Positions 1 to 6,853 of a stretch of 12,430 bases of DNA are shown in pieces. Origin of the DNA: Burkholderiaceae bacterium (GTDB taxonomy: Bacteria > Pseudomonadota > Gammaproteobacteria > Burkholderiales > Burkholderiaceae); assembly GCA_947380285.1 (NCBI GenBank), contig CANCQD010000071.1:1-12430 (forward strand). The letters are read 5' to 3'. The notes under the pieces are model-generated. The model was not told the DNA's origin. It saw nothing but the letters and a program-made list of their open reading frames with translations, and did not search any database. How positions within the stretch are numbered: the first letter of the stretch is position 1; every line of letters begins with the position of its first letter. Position numbers and translations under genes: made by a program.

Positions 1-517
1 AGTCCAGCACAAATAAACCATTGACCGAACGAACGGCTTCGCCCACGGCTTTTAAGTAATCATCTGGGAGGATAATGCCGGCAGAAGTTTCCACATGCGG
101 CGCAAATACCACTGCTGGTTTTTCTTTCTTGATCCATGCCACCACTTCATCAATTGGGGCTGGCGCAAACATACCTTGTACTGAATCTTCTAGCTGGCGG
201 CCTTTGATTACAGAAATATCATTGGAGATATGACAGATATCAAAAATTTGTGTCCAACGATAACTAAACCAGCCATTACGCAAGACTAGGCATTTTTCAT
301 TATTGGCAAATTGACGAGCAACTGCTTCCATACCAAAGGTGCCACTACCAGGAACAATCACTGCAGAGCTTGCGTTATAGGCATCTTTAAGGACGCTGGA
401 TATATCGACCATTACACGCTTGAACTCTTCAGACATATGATTCAAAGAGCGGTCGGTATAAACAACCGAGAACTCTAATAAACCGTCTGGATCAACATTG
501 GGGAGTAAGCCTGGCAT
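1..517 (-). CDS. Class V aminotransferase (alanine-glyoxylate / serine-pyruvate type), N-terminal part
   Basis: The first 172 residues of a PLP-dependent fold-type I aminotransferase; the rest lies beyond the left edge. The start ATG at 517-515 is preceded on the minus strand by an AGGAA Shine-Dalgarno with short spacing. Visible family features are the glycine-rich cofactor-binding stretch VPGSGTFGMEA (residues 56-65), the NGWFSYRW segment (81-88) and APHVETSAG (139-147), where the family contacts substrate and PLP. The fragment ends in VLD (170-172), which probably contains the Asp that binds the pyridine nitrogen of PLP. The Schiff-base lysine is outside the window. Members transaminate small amino acids with glyoxylate or pyruvate; the substrate cannot be fixed from this half. 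A minus-strand transporter gene lies 124 bases upstream, separated by a terminator, so this gene probably has its own promoter. Confidence 0.85.
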   Translation of the reverse strand, partial: MPGLLPNVDPDGLLEFSVVYTDRSLNHMSEEFKRVMVDISSVLKDAYNASSAVIVPGSGTFGMEAVARQFANNEKCLVLRNGWFSYRWTQIFDICHISNDISVIKGRQLEDSVQGMFAPAPIDEVVAWIKKEKPAVVFAPHVETSAGIILPDDYLKAVGEAVRSVNGLFVLD

Positions 518-590
518 AGTAATTTCCTAGGGATTGCAGTGATTAGCCCTAAATGATACCGATTTACGACTTTTTTGGGGGCTCGGGGCT

Positions 591-610
591 AAAAACCCTC
601 TTAAAAGGGC
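591..610 (-). terminator. Rho-independent terminator after the EamA transporter gene
   Basis: Read on the minus strand, CCCT and AGGG form a short stem around a 6-base loop (arms at 606-609 and 596-599), followed at once by TTTTT (595-591). It lies about 30 bases after the transporter stop and before the aminotransferase start. The stem is only 4 bp, so efficiency may be modest. Confidence 0.5.
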
Positions 611-641
611 ATTTTTGGCTGTTTTGCCTGATTTATCTGAC

Positions 642-1544
642 TTACCTTCCTCTTTTAGAGGAGATAACAATGCCTGCAACAATCAAAGTAAAGGCAAGGC
701 CATGAAAGATCTGCGGAGGCTCACCCAACATCGCGGCCGATAGAAGTGCAGTAAACAAGGGGATGAAATTGGCAAAAAAGGCGGCTACCGTAGGGCCTGC
801 CCTATTAACACCATAACCCCAGCAACGATAGGCAATGAGAGAGGGGCCAATGGCGACAAAGACAATTAAAGATACAGTCCACCAATTGAGATCAATAAAA
901 GCGTGGCCAGCTGCAATCTCAAAGCTGTCAAAAAAACCTGTCCACAACAGACCTATCGTTACTTGCGCCATTAAAAATTCAGCCCATGGCCATTGACGCT
1001 CTGTACTTGAGCCCGGACGACTTAACATCCAACTATAAAAAGCCCACAAGATTGTGGCCAGCATAATTAAAAGATCCCCAACTACCATCTGCATAGACAG
1101 AAGGGCTGCTAGATCTCCTCGTGAAAGTACTATGCCAACACCTAATAAACTCACCACTGCACCAACCATTTGCAAGATGCTTGGCTTTGCTTGATAAAAC
1201 ACTGCGCCAATGAATAACATCCAAATCGGCATGCTGGCACCAATCAAGGTGACATTAATAGCGGTTGAGGTTTGCAGCGCAAGGTAGAGCAGCACGTTAT
1301 AACTACCTACTCCGAATAAACCCAAGATTAGAAAGCGTTTCTTGTTTTGCCACAAGGCGCTTCTTGGAACAAAGACACGCCAACCCAAAGGAAGCAAAAG
1401 TAAGGCAGCCAATCCCCAGCGAACTGCACTTAAGGTAATTGGAGAGATGCTACCCACCAATAAACGCCCAGCAATAGCATTGCCAGCCCATAAGGCCGTA
1501 GCTGTGAGCAAGGAGAAAATGGTGGAAAAATTCAGTTGATGCAT
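642..1544 (-). CDS. EamA/DMT-family inner-membrane transporter (RhaT/YdcZ-like)
   Basis: A 300-residue, very hydrophobic protein with about ten predicted membrane helices arranged as two EamA repeats (roughly residues 10-140 and 155-297), the usual length and layout of drug/metabolite transporter superfamily exporters. Family hallmarks are ALWAGNAIAGR (17-27) in helix 1 of the first repeat, and AAFFANFIPLFTALLSAAML followed by GEPP (254-277), the signature end of the second repeat. The C-terminus SSKRGR is basic, as expected for a cytoplasmic tail. Members export amino acids, metabolites or toxic compounds; the substrate cannot be read from sequence. The start at 1544 has no strong Shine-Dalgarno. 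The gene is divergent from the hydroxyacid dehydrogenase gene at 1691 and ends at a terminator of its own. Confidence 0.88.
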   Translation of the reverse strand: MHQLNFSTIFSLLTATALWAGNAIAGRLLVGSISPITLSAVRWGLAALLLLPLGWRVFVPRSALWQNKKRFLILGLFGVGSYNVLLYLALQTSTAINVTLIGASMPIWMLFIGAVFYQAKPSILQMVGAVVSLLGVGIVLSRGDLAALLSMQMVVGDLLIMLATILWAFYSWMLSRPGSSTERQWPWAEFLMAQVTIGLLWTGFFDSFEIAAGHAFIDLNWWTVSLIVFVAIGPSLIAYRCWGYGVNRAGPTVAAFFANFIPLFTALLSAAMLGEPPQIFHGLAFTLIVAGIVISSKRGR

Positions 1545-1636
1545 TCAGCAGCTTAATGGGGAATGAGTTATTTGAGGTCCCTAAACAAGGGATACACTGG
1601 CATTGTAGAAACAAATCCCCGGTATTGCTAAGATAG

Positions 1637-1651
1637 AGCTTAAATTAAGCT
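1637..1651. promoter_or_regulatory. Perfect 15-bp palindrome upstream of the lactate dehydrogenase gene
   Basis: AGCTTAA-A-TTAAGCT is an exact inverted repeat around one central base, 39 bases before the GTG start at 1691 and inside the divergent intergenic region 1545-1690. Its position suits an operator, but it matches no regulator site that I can name. No convincing -35/-10 pair was found beside it. Confidence 0.3.
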
Positions 1652-1690
1652 TTTGCTTCAATAAATTAGCGTCAATCAGAAGGAACCATT

Positions 1691-2836
1691 GTGGCAATCA
1701 TTACCAATATAGAAGACTTGCGGGTCCTCCATCAAAAACGCACCCCTAAGATGTTCTATGACTATGCTGACTCTGGATCATGGACTGAGTCAACCTACCG
1801 TGCCAATGAATCCGATTTTCAAAAGATTAAGCTGCGCCAGCGTGTAGCGGTAAACATGACTAACCGCACCACTAAGACGACGATGATCGGTCAAGAAGTG
1901 GCAATGCCAGTTGCTCTTGCGCCTACTGGTCTTACTGGAATGCAACATGCTGATGGTGAAATATTGGCAGCTAAAGCCGCCGAGAAATTTGGTGTGCCAT
2001 TCTGCTTGTCTACTATGAGCATTTGCTCGATTGAAGATGTTGCGGAGCGCACTACAAAACCATTTTGGTTTCAGCTATATGTCATGAAAGATCGCGGCTT
2101 TATTGAGCGCTTGATTGAACGCGCTAAAGCAGCAAAATGCTCTGCTCTCGTTTTAACCTTAGATTTGCAAATTCTGGGGCAGCGCCATAAAGATTTAAAG
2201 AATGGTCTCTCTGCCCCTCCTAAGCTGACGATTGCCAATATGATCAATATGGCAACCAAGCCACGCTGGTGTCTTGGAATGGCAATGACACCGCGGAGAA
2301 CTTTCCGCAACATTGTTGGGCACGCTACTGGTGTAGGTAATATGTCCTCCCTATCCTCTTGGACTGCAGAGCAATTTGATCCAGGCCTCAATTGGGGTGA
2401 TGTTGAGTGGATCAAAAAACTTTGGGGTGGCAAACTGATCATCAAAGGAATCTTGGATGAAGGTGATGCTCGCTTAGCGGCAAACTCTGGAGCAGATGCA
2501 TTAATTGTTTCTAACCATGGCGGTCGTCAATTAGATGGTGCGATTTCTAGCATTCAGGCCTTACCTGGAATTGTCGATGCGGTTGGTAAAGATATTGAAG
2601 TGTGGATGGATGGCGGTATTCGTTCCGGACAAGATGTTCTTAAAGCCTGGGCATTAGGTGCGCGCGGCACGATGATTGGTCGCCCATTTCTCTATGGCTT
2701 GGGTGCTATGGGTGAGGCTGGTGTTACCAAGTGCCTAGAGTTGATTCATAACGAATTGGATATCACTATGGCATTTACAGGCCATCGTGATATCCAGAAT
2801 GTAACTAAAGATATTTTGTATCCAGGAACTTTTTAA
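1691..2836 (+). CDS. lldD: FMN-dependent L-lactate / 2-hydroxyacid dehydrogenase (LldD family)
   Basis: A 381-residue member of the FMN-dependent alpha-hydroxyacid oxidase/dehydrogenase family, the usual length. It oxidises an L-2-hydroxyacid (lactate is likeliest, glycolate or mandelate possible) to the 2-oxoacid and passes electrons through FMN, probably to the quinone pool. Family residues are present: the N-terminal Tyr in YDYADSG (23-29), Tyr130 in FQLY, Asp158 in LTLDL, Arg165, Lys252 in IKGIL, and the active-site block SNHGGRQLDG (274-283) with catalytic His276 and substrate-carboxylate Arg279. The phosphate-binding DGGIRSG and IGRP segments (307-313, 329-332) follow. Translation starts at GTG, supported by AGAAGGA 5 bases upstream. 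The next gene follows with no gap in the same frame, so co-transcription and translational coupling are likely. Substrate assignment is inferred from the family. Confidence 0.85.
   Translation: MAIITNIEDLRVLHQKRTPKMFYDYADSGSWTESTYRANESDFQKIKLRQRVAVNMTNRTTKTTMIGQEVAMPVALAPTGLTGMQHADGEILAAKAAEKFGVPFCLSTMSICSIEDVAERTTKPFWFQLYVMKDRGFIERLIERAKAAKCSALVLTLDLQILGQRHKDLKNGLSAPPKLTIANMINMATKPRWCLGMAMTPRRTFRNIVGHATGVGNMSSLSSWTAEQFDPGLNWGDVEWIKKLWGGKLIIKGILDEGDARLAANSGADALIVSNHGGRQLDGAISSIQALPGIVDAVGKDIEVWMDGGIRSGQDVLKAWALGARGTMIGRPFLYGLGAMGEAGVTKCLELIHNELDITMAFTGHRDIQNVTKDILYPGTF
2824..2828 (+). promoter_or_regulatory. Shine-Dalgarno that supports an ATT start for the DUF4239 gene
   Basis: AGGAA lies in the last codons of the dehydrogenase gene, 8 bases before ATT at 2837, which directly follows the TAA stop. 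No ATG, GTG or TTG occurs in this frame before 2996, although the translation from 2837 onward looks like genuine protein. Confidence 0.5.
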
Positions 2837-3637
2837 ATTTTTCATCTCCTTAACTACCCTCTCGCAATCTTTGGTATATCGCTCCTAGTATTTTCCCTCT
2901 CCGTTTGGTTTGGGCACGCCGTACTGAGTCGCTATCGTACAAAAGATACTGAGACATCTGCAGATCTTGGCATTATTCAGACGGCTACATTAACTTTGCT
3001 AGTCCTGATTATTGGCTTCACTTTTTCCATGGCTATCGATCGCCATGATCAGCGAGAGATTTTTGAGGAGGGCGAGGCAAATGCCATTGGAACCGAGTAT
3101 TTAAGGGCTGATCTGCTACCCCCTAAAGCGTCAGCAGCAACCAAAGAATTACTCCTTCAATACATAGACCAACGCATTCTGTTTTATTCAAAACAGAGTC
3201 CAGAAAAGGTTCGAGAAATCCGGGGTAAAACAGATCAATTACAAACTGCCCTTTGGAATGAAATTCTTCCAACTATTCGAACACAAGCTACCCCAGTCAT
3301 GGCGCTGGTTGCTTCCGGCATGAATGATGTTCTCAATTCCCAAGGGTATGTGCAGGCTGCTTGGTGGAACCGCATCCCCTTTACCGCCTGGGCATTGATG
3401 GCGGCGATCGCCATTTGTGCCAACCTCTTGGTCGGATTTGGTGCGCGTAATTTTGAGAAGAATATTGGTCTATTCATGATCTTCCCTTTCGTTGTTTCAG
3501 TGTCCTTCTTTTTGATTGCTGATATTGATAGCCCTAGGGGTGGAGTCATTCGCATTGAGGCCAGAAACTTGGTGGCATTAAAAAATAACCTAACTCAACA
3601 GATGAATATAAGTAGCCCATCTGTCGGCAACAAATAA
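2837..3637 (+). CDS. DUF4239 (bestrophin-like) membrane protein, apparently starting at ATT
   Basis: I recognise the DUF4239 family by its second helix block LLVLIIGFTFSMAIDRHDQRE, the EANAIGTEYLRADLLP segment that follows, and the near-C-terminal DSPRGGVIRI. Counting from ATT at 2837, the 266-residue product has four membrane helices: about 3-26, 44-66, 178-203 and 209-229, with a soluble domain between the second and third. This matches the family's expected topology. The first ATG/GTG/TTG codon in frame is TTG at 2996 (codon 54). Starting there would delete helix 1, cut helix 2 and leave no good ribosome site. The frame is open back to the dehydrogenase stop, and an AGGAA sits 8 bases before ATT. 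Molecular function is unknown; a channel-like role is only suggested by the family's distant relation to bestrophins. Confidence 0.75.
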   Translation: MFHLLNYPLAIFGISLLVFSLSVWFGHAVLSRYRTKDTETSADLGIIQTATLTLLVLIIGFTFSMAIDRHDQREIFEEGEANAIGTEYLRADLLPPKASAATKELLLQYIDQRILFYSKQSPEKVREIRGKTDQLQTALWNEILPTIRTQATPVMALVASGMNDVLNSQGYVQAAWWNRIPFTAWALMAAIAICANLLVGFGARNFEKNIGLFMIFPFVVSVSFFLIADIDSPRGGVIRIEARNLVALKNNLTQQMNISSPSVGNK

Positions 3638-3660
3638 GCCTCACCATAAAGGCGGTCCAG

Positions 3661-3852
3661 ATGAAACGTGTAGTTGATGTCTTTAAAAACCGTGGCCGTG
3701 AGCTGGTCTGGACTTATGTCATTCACCTACGGAATGACGAGGAATTTCATCCTGGGCAACTAGACTTTGAAGTTGAAGCTCTGAGGCTCTCCCAAGTGGA
3801 TAAGCGAGGCGCAGTAAACGAACTCAGCGCCAAGGTTAGACTCAATAACTGA
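3661..3852 (+). CDS. Hypothetical 63-aa protein
   Basis: A small soluble, charged protein (begins MKRVVDVFKNRGRELVWTYV, ends KVRLNN) that I do not recognise. It has no membrane segment, signal peptide or cysteine. An AAGGCGG Shine-Dalgarno lies 5 bases before the ATG, it starts 23 bases after the DUF4239 stop on the same strand, and no other frame competes for this stretch, so it is probably a real gene in the same transcription unit. The alternating hydrophobic/polar pattern around WTYVIHLRN and LDFEVEALRL suggests beta strands. No function is proposed. Confidence 0.55.
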   Translation: MKRVVDVFKNRGRELVWTYVIHLRNDEEFHPGQLDFEVEALRLSQVDKRGAVNELSAKVRLNN

Positions 3853-3896
3853 AATTTGGCGGCTAATTTAGGGAAAATACCCCTGATATTGCTAAT

Positions 3897-3915
3897 GTTA
3901 ATGAGATTCATTATC
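3897..3915. promoter_or_regulatory. Fur-box-like operator upstream of cytochrome b561
   Basis: The 19-mer GTTAATGAGATTCATTATC matches the classical Fur consensus GATAATGATAATCATTATC at 16 of 19 positions. It ends 33 bases before the cytochrome b561 ATG, a position suited to repression when iron is plentiful. A possible -10 hexamer TATGAT follows at 3919-3924, without a convincing -35. Binding by Fur is inferred. Confidence 0.6.
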
Positions 3916-3948
3916 ATTTATGATGAATCAACTTAATACTTAGCAGCC

Positions 3949-4485
3949 ATGACAAGAACTCAATACCACCCAGCTTCCATCTTCTTCCACTGGCTTGTTG
4001 CTGCCCTGGTTGTGGTTGCTTTTGCAGTGATTGAACTCAAGGGACAGTTCCCTAAAGGAAGTGAGCCTCGTGAGCTATGCAAAACAGTCCATGGCGTCAT
4101 TGGACAGCTCATTTTTATAGCGATGGCGCTTCGCCTGCTAATCCGCTTAACTTATGGTGTTCCTAAGCCCACAAACCCCAAACCTTTATTTATTACCATA
4201 GCCAAGGCAATGCATTGGCTACTGTATGCCCTGCTCTTGATATCCCCTATCTTTGGCATCCTGTATTTTCAGTATGGCGGCAAAGAAATCCATTTCTTTG
4301 GCTTGGTATGGCCTCAACTACTTACCCCCAATCCGGAGATGAAAAAAGTAGCCGAAGGGATTCATGAATTTCTCGGAAACTCTCTCTACTTTTTAATTGG
4401 TATTCATGCCTTGGCAGGCTTATGGCAACATTACGTCATAAAGGACGATACACTTCGTCGTATGTTGAACAAGGTACGCGCCTAA
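3949..4485 (+). CDS. Cytochrome b561 (CybB/YodB-type di-haem membrane protein)
   Basis: A 178-residue inner-membrane b-type cytochrome of the bacterial cytochrome b561 family, the normal length. It has four hydrophobic helices (about 10-30, 48-68, 86-108 and 141-163) carrying the candidate axial haem histidines: His14 in FFHW, His48 in TVHG, His89 in AMHW, and His139, His153 and His161 near the C-terminal helix. Members move electrons between quinol and an acceptor; E. coli CybB has been described as a superoxide:quinone oxidoreductase, which would suit this oxidative-stress neighbourhood, but that role is inferred here. The ATG at 3949 has only a weak ribosome site. A Fur-type box stands just upstream, so iron control is likely. 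A 58-residue membrane protein follows 23 bases downstream in the same unit. Confidence 0.9.
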   Translation: MTRTQYHPASIFFHWLVAALVVVAFAVIELKGQFPKGSEPRELCKTVHGVIGQLIFIAMALRLLIRLTYGVPKPTNPKPLFITIAKAMHWLLYALLLISPIFGILYFQYGGKEIHFFGLVWPQLLTPNPEMKKVAEGIHEFLGNSLYFLIGIHALAGLWQHYVIKDDTLRRMLNKVRA

Positions 4486-4508
4486 ACTAAAGCCGGAGCA
4501 ATCATTAA

Positions 4509-4685
4509 ATGAAACCACTTTCTAAAAAAGCCAAGATGGCAATAGGCTGGACCGTCTTGATGACTGTCGTGGGAACCGCAATGCTGCACCAATGGCAATT
4601 TTTTGCCATGGGTTGTGCTTCCCTTGCAATGCTGCTTGTCGCCAATCACTACGATTTATTAAAAGATCCCGAAGACAAAAAATAA
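4509..4685 (+). CDS. Small two-helix membrane protein (58 aa), unknown function
   Basis: A 58-residue protein with a lysine-rich start (MKPLSKKAKM), two hydrophobic helices (about 11-27 and 31-46) joined by HQWQ, and a charged tail (LLKDPEDKK). GGAG lies 10 bases before the ATG. It follows cytochrome b561 by 23 bases, and its stop codon is embedded in the 5' arm of a strong terminator, so it is most likely the last gene of the cytochrome unit. I do not recognise a family. A small accessory subunit of the cytochrome is possible but unproven. Confidence 0.65.
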   Translation: MKPLSKKAKMAIGWTVLMTVVGTAMLHQWQFFAMGCASLAMLLVANHYDLLKDPEDKK

Positions 4686-4712
4686 TCCCGCTTTTTTAAG
4701 AGCGGGATTTAT
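4684..4712. terminator. Bidirectional rho-independent terminator between convergent units
   Basis: A perfect 9-bp inverted repeat, AATCCCGCT (4684-4692) and AGCGGGATT (4701-4709), with an 8-base loop. T-rich sequence follows on the plus strand, and the minus strand reads into ATTATTTTTT. It ends the cytochrome b561 unit and can also stop transcription from the Old Yellow Enzyme gene. A smaller hairpin CCCCA/TGGGG at 4722-4735 lies nearer the latter's stop. Confidence 0.85.
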
Positions 4713-4742
4713 TAGGGTACGCCCCATTACTGGGGTCTTTCA

Positions 4743-5843
4743 TTAAAGACTTGGGTAATCTGTGTAACCAACTTCCTTGCCGCCATAAAAAGTAGAGCGA
4801 TCAAAGGGGTTTAGAGTAGCGCCCTGCTGGAATCTCTCTGCTAAGTCTGGATTAGAAATATAAAGTCGTCCATAAGCGACTGCATCAGCCAAGCCCTCTT
4901 CTAAGACCTTCTCACCCATTGCTTGGTCATAGCCACCAGCTGTAATAAATTTTCCCTGATAAGCAGCGCGGAACATTTCTGAAGTAATCGGGGCATCTTC
5001 ATAGACTTGATCGCCGCCGCCAGCACTAGTTGAGCGAGGCTCAATCATGTGCACATAAGCTAAGTTATAGCTATTGAGCATTGCAATGACCGCAGTAAAC
5101 AAAGCCACTGGATCACTATCACTCATATCGTTAAATGTGCCATAGGGCGAAAGACGAACCCCCACCTGATCATTTGGAAATACCTTGCTGACAACCTCAA
5201 TCACTTGACTCAATAAGCGCAGGCGATTCTCAATCGAGCCACCATATTCATCGGTACGATGATTGGTTTGATCTTGCAGAAACTGGTCCAATAAATATCC
5301 ATTCGCTGCGTGAATCTCAATACCATCAAAACCAGCTGCTTTTGCATTTTGTGCAGCGACTTCAAACTCTTTCAGTAGACGAGCAATATCCTCCAAGCTC
5401 ATTGCTCTTGGTATCTCATAGTCATGCAGCTTCCAATCTGCGCCATAGGTTTGACCTGCCGCAGCAATTGCAGAGGGTGCCTCAGGCATGCCCTGCTCTG
5501 GGTGTAAAGAAGAATGGGAGATGCGACCCACATGCCATAACTGGGCAACAATTGAACCGCCCTTAGCATGCACTGCTGCAACGATTTCTTTCCATGCTGC
5601 AGTCTGCTCTGGTGTATGAATACCTGGCGTAGATGGGTAACCCTTACCCAATGGAGAAATTTGCGTAGCCTCAGTAATGATTAATCCGGCACTTGCCCGT
5701 TGTGCGTAGTACGTTTTCGCTAACGGGCTGGGTACATCACCATCAATCGCACGCATTCTAGTTAGCGGCGCCATTACTAGACGGTTTTTTAATTGAATCG
5801 ATCCAAGACTGACCGGAGTGAACATCATTTCTTTGCCTAACAT
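4743..5843 (-). CDS. nemA: Old Yellow Enzyme family alkene reductase (NemA-like)
   Basis: A 366-residue FMN-dependent ene-reductase of the typical Old Yellow Enzyme length and fold. It reduces activated C=C bonds (enones, N-ethylmaleimide), and often nitro compounds, with NAD(P)H. Recognised residues are MAPLTRMR (24-31) with Thr28 near the flavin, Gln101 in AQLWHVGR, the active-site group His178, Asn181 and Tyr183 in EIHAANGYLLDQFLQ, Arg230 in VGVRLSP, and the C-terminal FMN-phosphate segment AYGRLYISNPDL (323-334) followed by FYGG (352-355). The ATG at 5843 has AAGG 6 bases upstream; internal ATGs at codons 6 and 7 are less well served. The gene lies 83 bases downstream of oxyR on the same strand with no visible terminator between, so joint transcription is plausible. 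The physiological substrate is unknown; detoxification of reactive electrophiles fits the context. Confidence 0.93.
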   Translation of the reverse strand: MLGKEMMFTPVSLGSIQLKNRLVMAPLTRMRAIDGDVPSPLAKTYYAQRASAGLIITEATQISPLGKGYPSTPGIHTPEQTAAWKEIVAAVHAKGGSIVAQLWHVGRISHSSLHPEQGMPEAPSAIAAAGQTYGADWKLHDYEIPRAMSLEDIARLLKEFEVAAQNAKAAGFDGIEIHAANGYLLDQFLQDQTNHRTDEYGGSIENRLRLLSQVIEVVSKVFPNDQVGVRLSPYGTFNDMSDSDPVALFTAVIAMLNSYNLAYVHMIEPRSTSAGGGDQVYEDAPITSEMFRAAYQGKFITAGGYDQAMGEKVLEEGLADAVAYGRLYISNPDLAERFQQGATLNPFDRSTFYGGKEVGYTDYPSL

Positions 5844-5926
5844 TTGCTGCCTTTTAGTAAGTAATAAATAAGATGGGTGACTTTAACAAGGATTGATCTA
5901 TTTTGCAGAGCCAGTAATGTGACTAT

Positions 5927-6832
5927 CTAAGTTACCCCAAATTGCTCACGAATGCAGTTGGATAACGCACTAAATTCTTGGGTATGTGCGGTAGATGACC
6001 TTGCAACTAAAGCTATCACTCTTTTAGGTGCTGGGGATGCCAACTCTTTCGCGACTAATTCAGAATTATTTAATAGACTACTTTTTACTGCCAAGCCAGG
6101 AAGTAAGGCGATACCAAGACCAGACTCCACCATTTGCAATAAGGTCAGTAGGCTGGTAGCCTCCATACCTTCTGCCTTACGAATATCAGCGCGCTTGCAC
6201 GCTTGCAAGCTATGTTCGCGCAAGCAATGCCCCTCTTCCAACAATAAGAGGCGCTCAGCCATCTTGGCTGGCAAGGTCACCTCTTTCCCTTTTAAGGCGG
6301 GGTCTCCCTCTTTAGCAACTAGCCAAAAATGATCATCAAATAATTCTTGAACAAGAAGACCGTCTACATCATAGGGCAATGCAATCAAAGCAAAATCTAA
6401 TTTATGCTCAGCCAATCTTGATAGCAGGTTTGCAGTGAGGTCTTCCCTAAGGGTGACCTTGAGTTCCGGAAAACGTCTGCGAATTTCTGGCAAGACTGCT
6501 GGCAATAAGAATGGCGCAATGGTCGGTATGACGCCCAATCGAATCGTTGCGGTCATTGGCTTACCTGTAGCGCCCGCATATTCAACCAAATCCTGCGATG
6601 CCGCCAAAATCAGTTTGGCACGTTCGAGTACCTCCAGCCCGATGGGGGTAATGGAAACATTTTGACGATCTCGCTCCACTAAATGAATTCCTAGCGCATC
6701 CTCCAACTCCTTTAGTCCGGCACTCAAAGTCGATTGCCCCACGAAACAGGCTTGGGCTGCACGAGTGAAATTGAGCTCTTTCGCCAATGCAACGAAATAC
6801 CCCAGTTGCCTTAAAGACGGTTGATTAGCCAT
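5927..6832 (-). CDS. oxyR: OxyR, LysR-family hydrogen peroxide sensor and regulator
   Basis: A 301-residue LysR-type regulator, the usual OxyR length. The N-terminal helix-turn-helix covers about residues 5-65 (LRQLGYFVALAKELNFTRAA, then the recognition helix GQSTLSAGLKELE). The effector domain begins near 95. The key evidence is EEGHCLREHSLQAC (199-212): Cys203 and Cys212 with eight residues between them, matching the Cys199/Cys208 disulfide switch of E. coli OxyR, in the same GHCLR context. ESGLGIALLPGLAV (236-249) is also typical of OxyR. In the family, peroxide forms the disulfide and the oxidised form activates defence genes. GGAGG lies 4 bases before the ATG. The gene is divergent from rubrerythrin, with an OxyR-type operator between them, so self-control and control of the rubrerythrin genes are likely. 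Confidence 0.95.
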   Translation of the reverse strand: MANQPSLRQLGYFVALAKELNFTRAAQACFVGQSTLSAGLKELEDALGIHLVERDRQNVSITPIGLEVLERAKLILAASQDLVEYAGATGKPMTATIRLGVIPTIAPFLLPAVLPEIRRRFPELKVTLREDLTANLLSRLAEHKLDFALIALPYDVDGLLVQELFDDHFWLVAKEGDPALKGKEVTLPAKMAERLLLLEEGHCLREHSLQACKRADIRKAEGMEATSLLTLLQMVESGLGIALLPGLAVKSSLLNNSELVAKELASPAPKRVIALVARSSTAHTQEFSALSNCIREQFGVT

Positions 6833-6853
6833 TTCCCCTCCATTATCGAATTA

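Noticed and set aside
2071..2445. 124-codon minus-strand open frame inside the lactate dehydrogenase gene
   Set aside because: It lies entirely antisense to a well-conserved enzyme and its translation resembles no family; it is a coding shadow.
4722..4735. Hairpin CCCCA/TGGGG near the Old Yellow Enzyme stop as a separate terminator
   Set aside because: The stem is 5 bp and no T tract follows it on the minus strand, whereas the strong hairpin at 4684-4709 serves both directions.
5952..6332. 126-codon plus-strand open frame antisense to oxyR
   Set aside because: It overlaps the redox-cysteine region of OxyR on the other strand, has no convincing ribosome site and no protein-like domain pattern.
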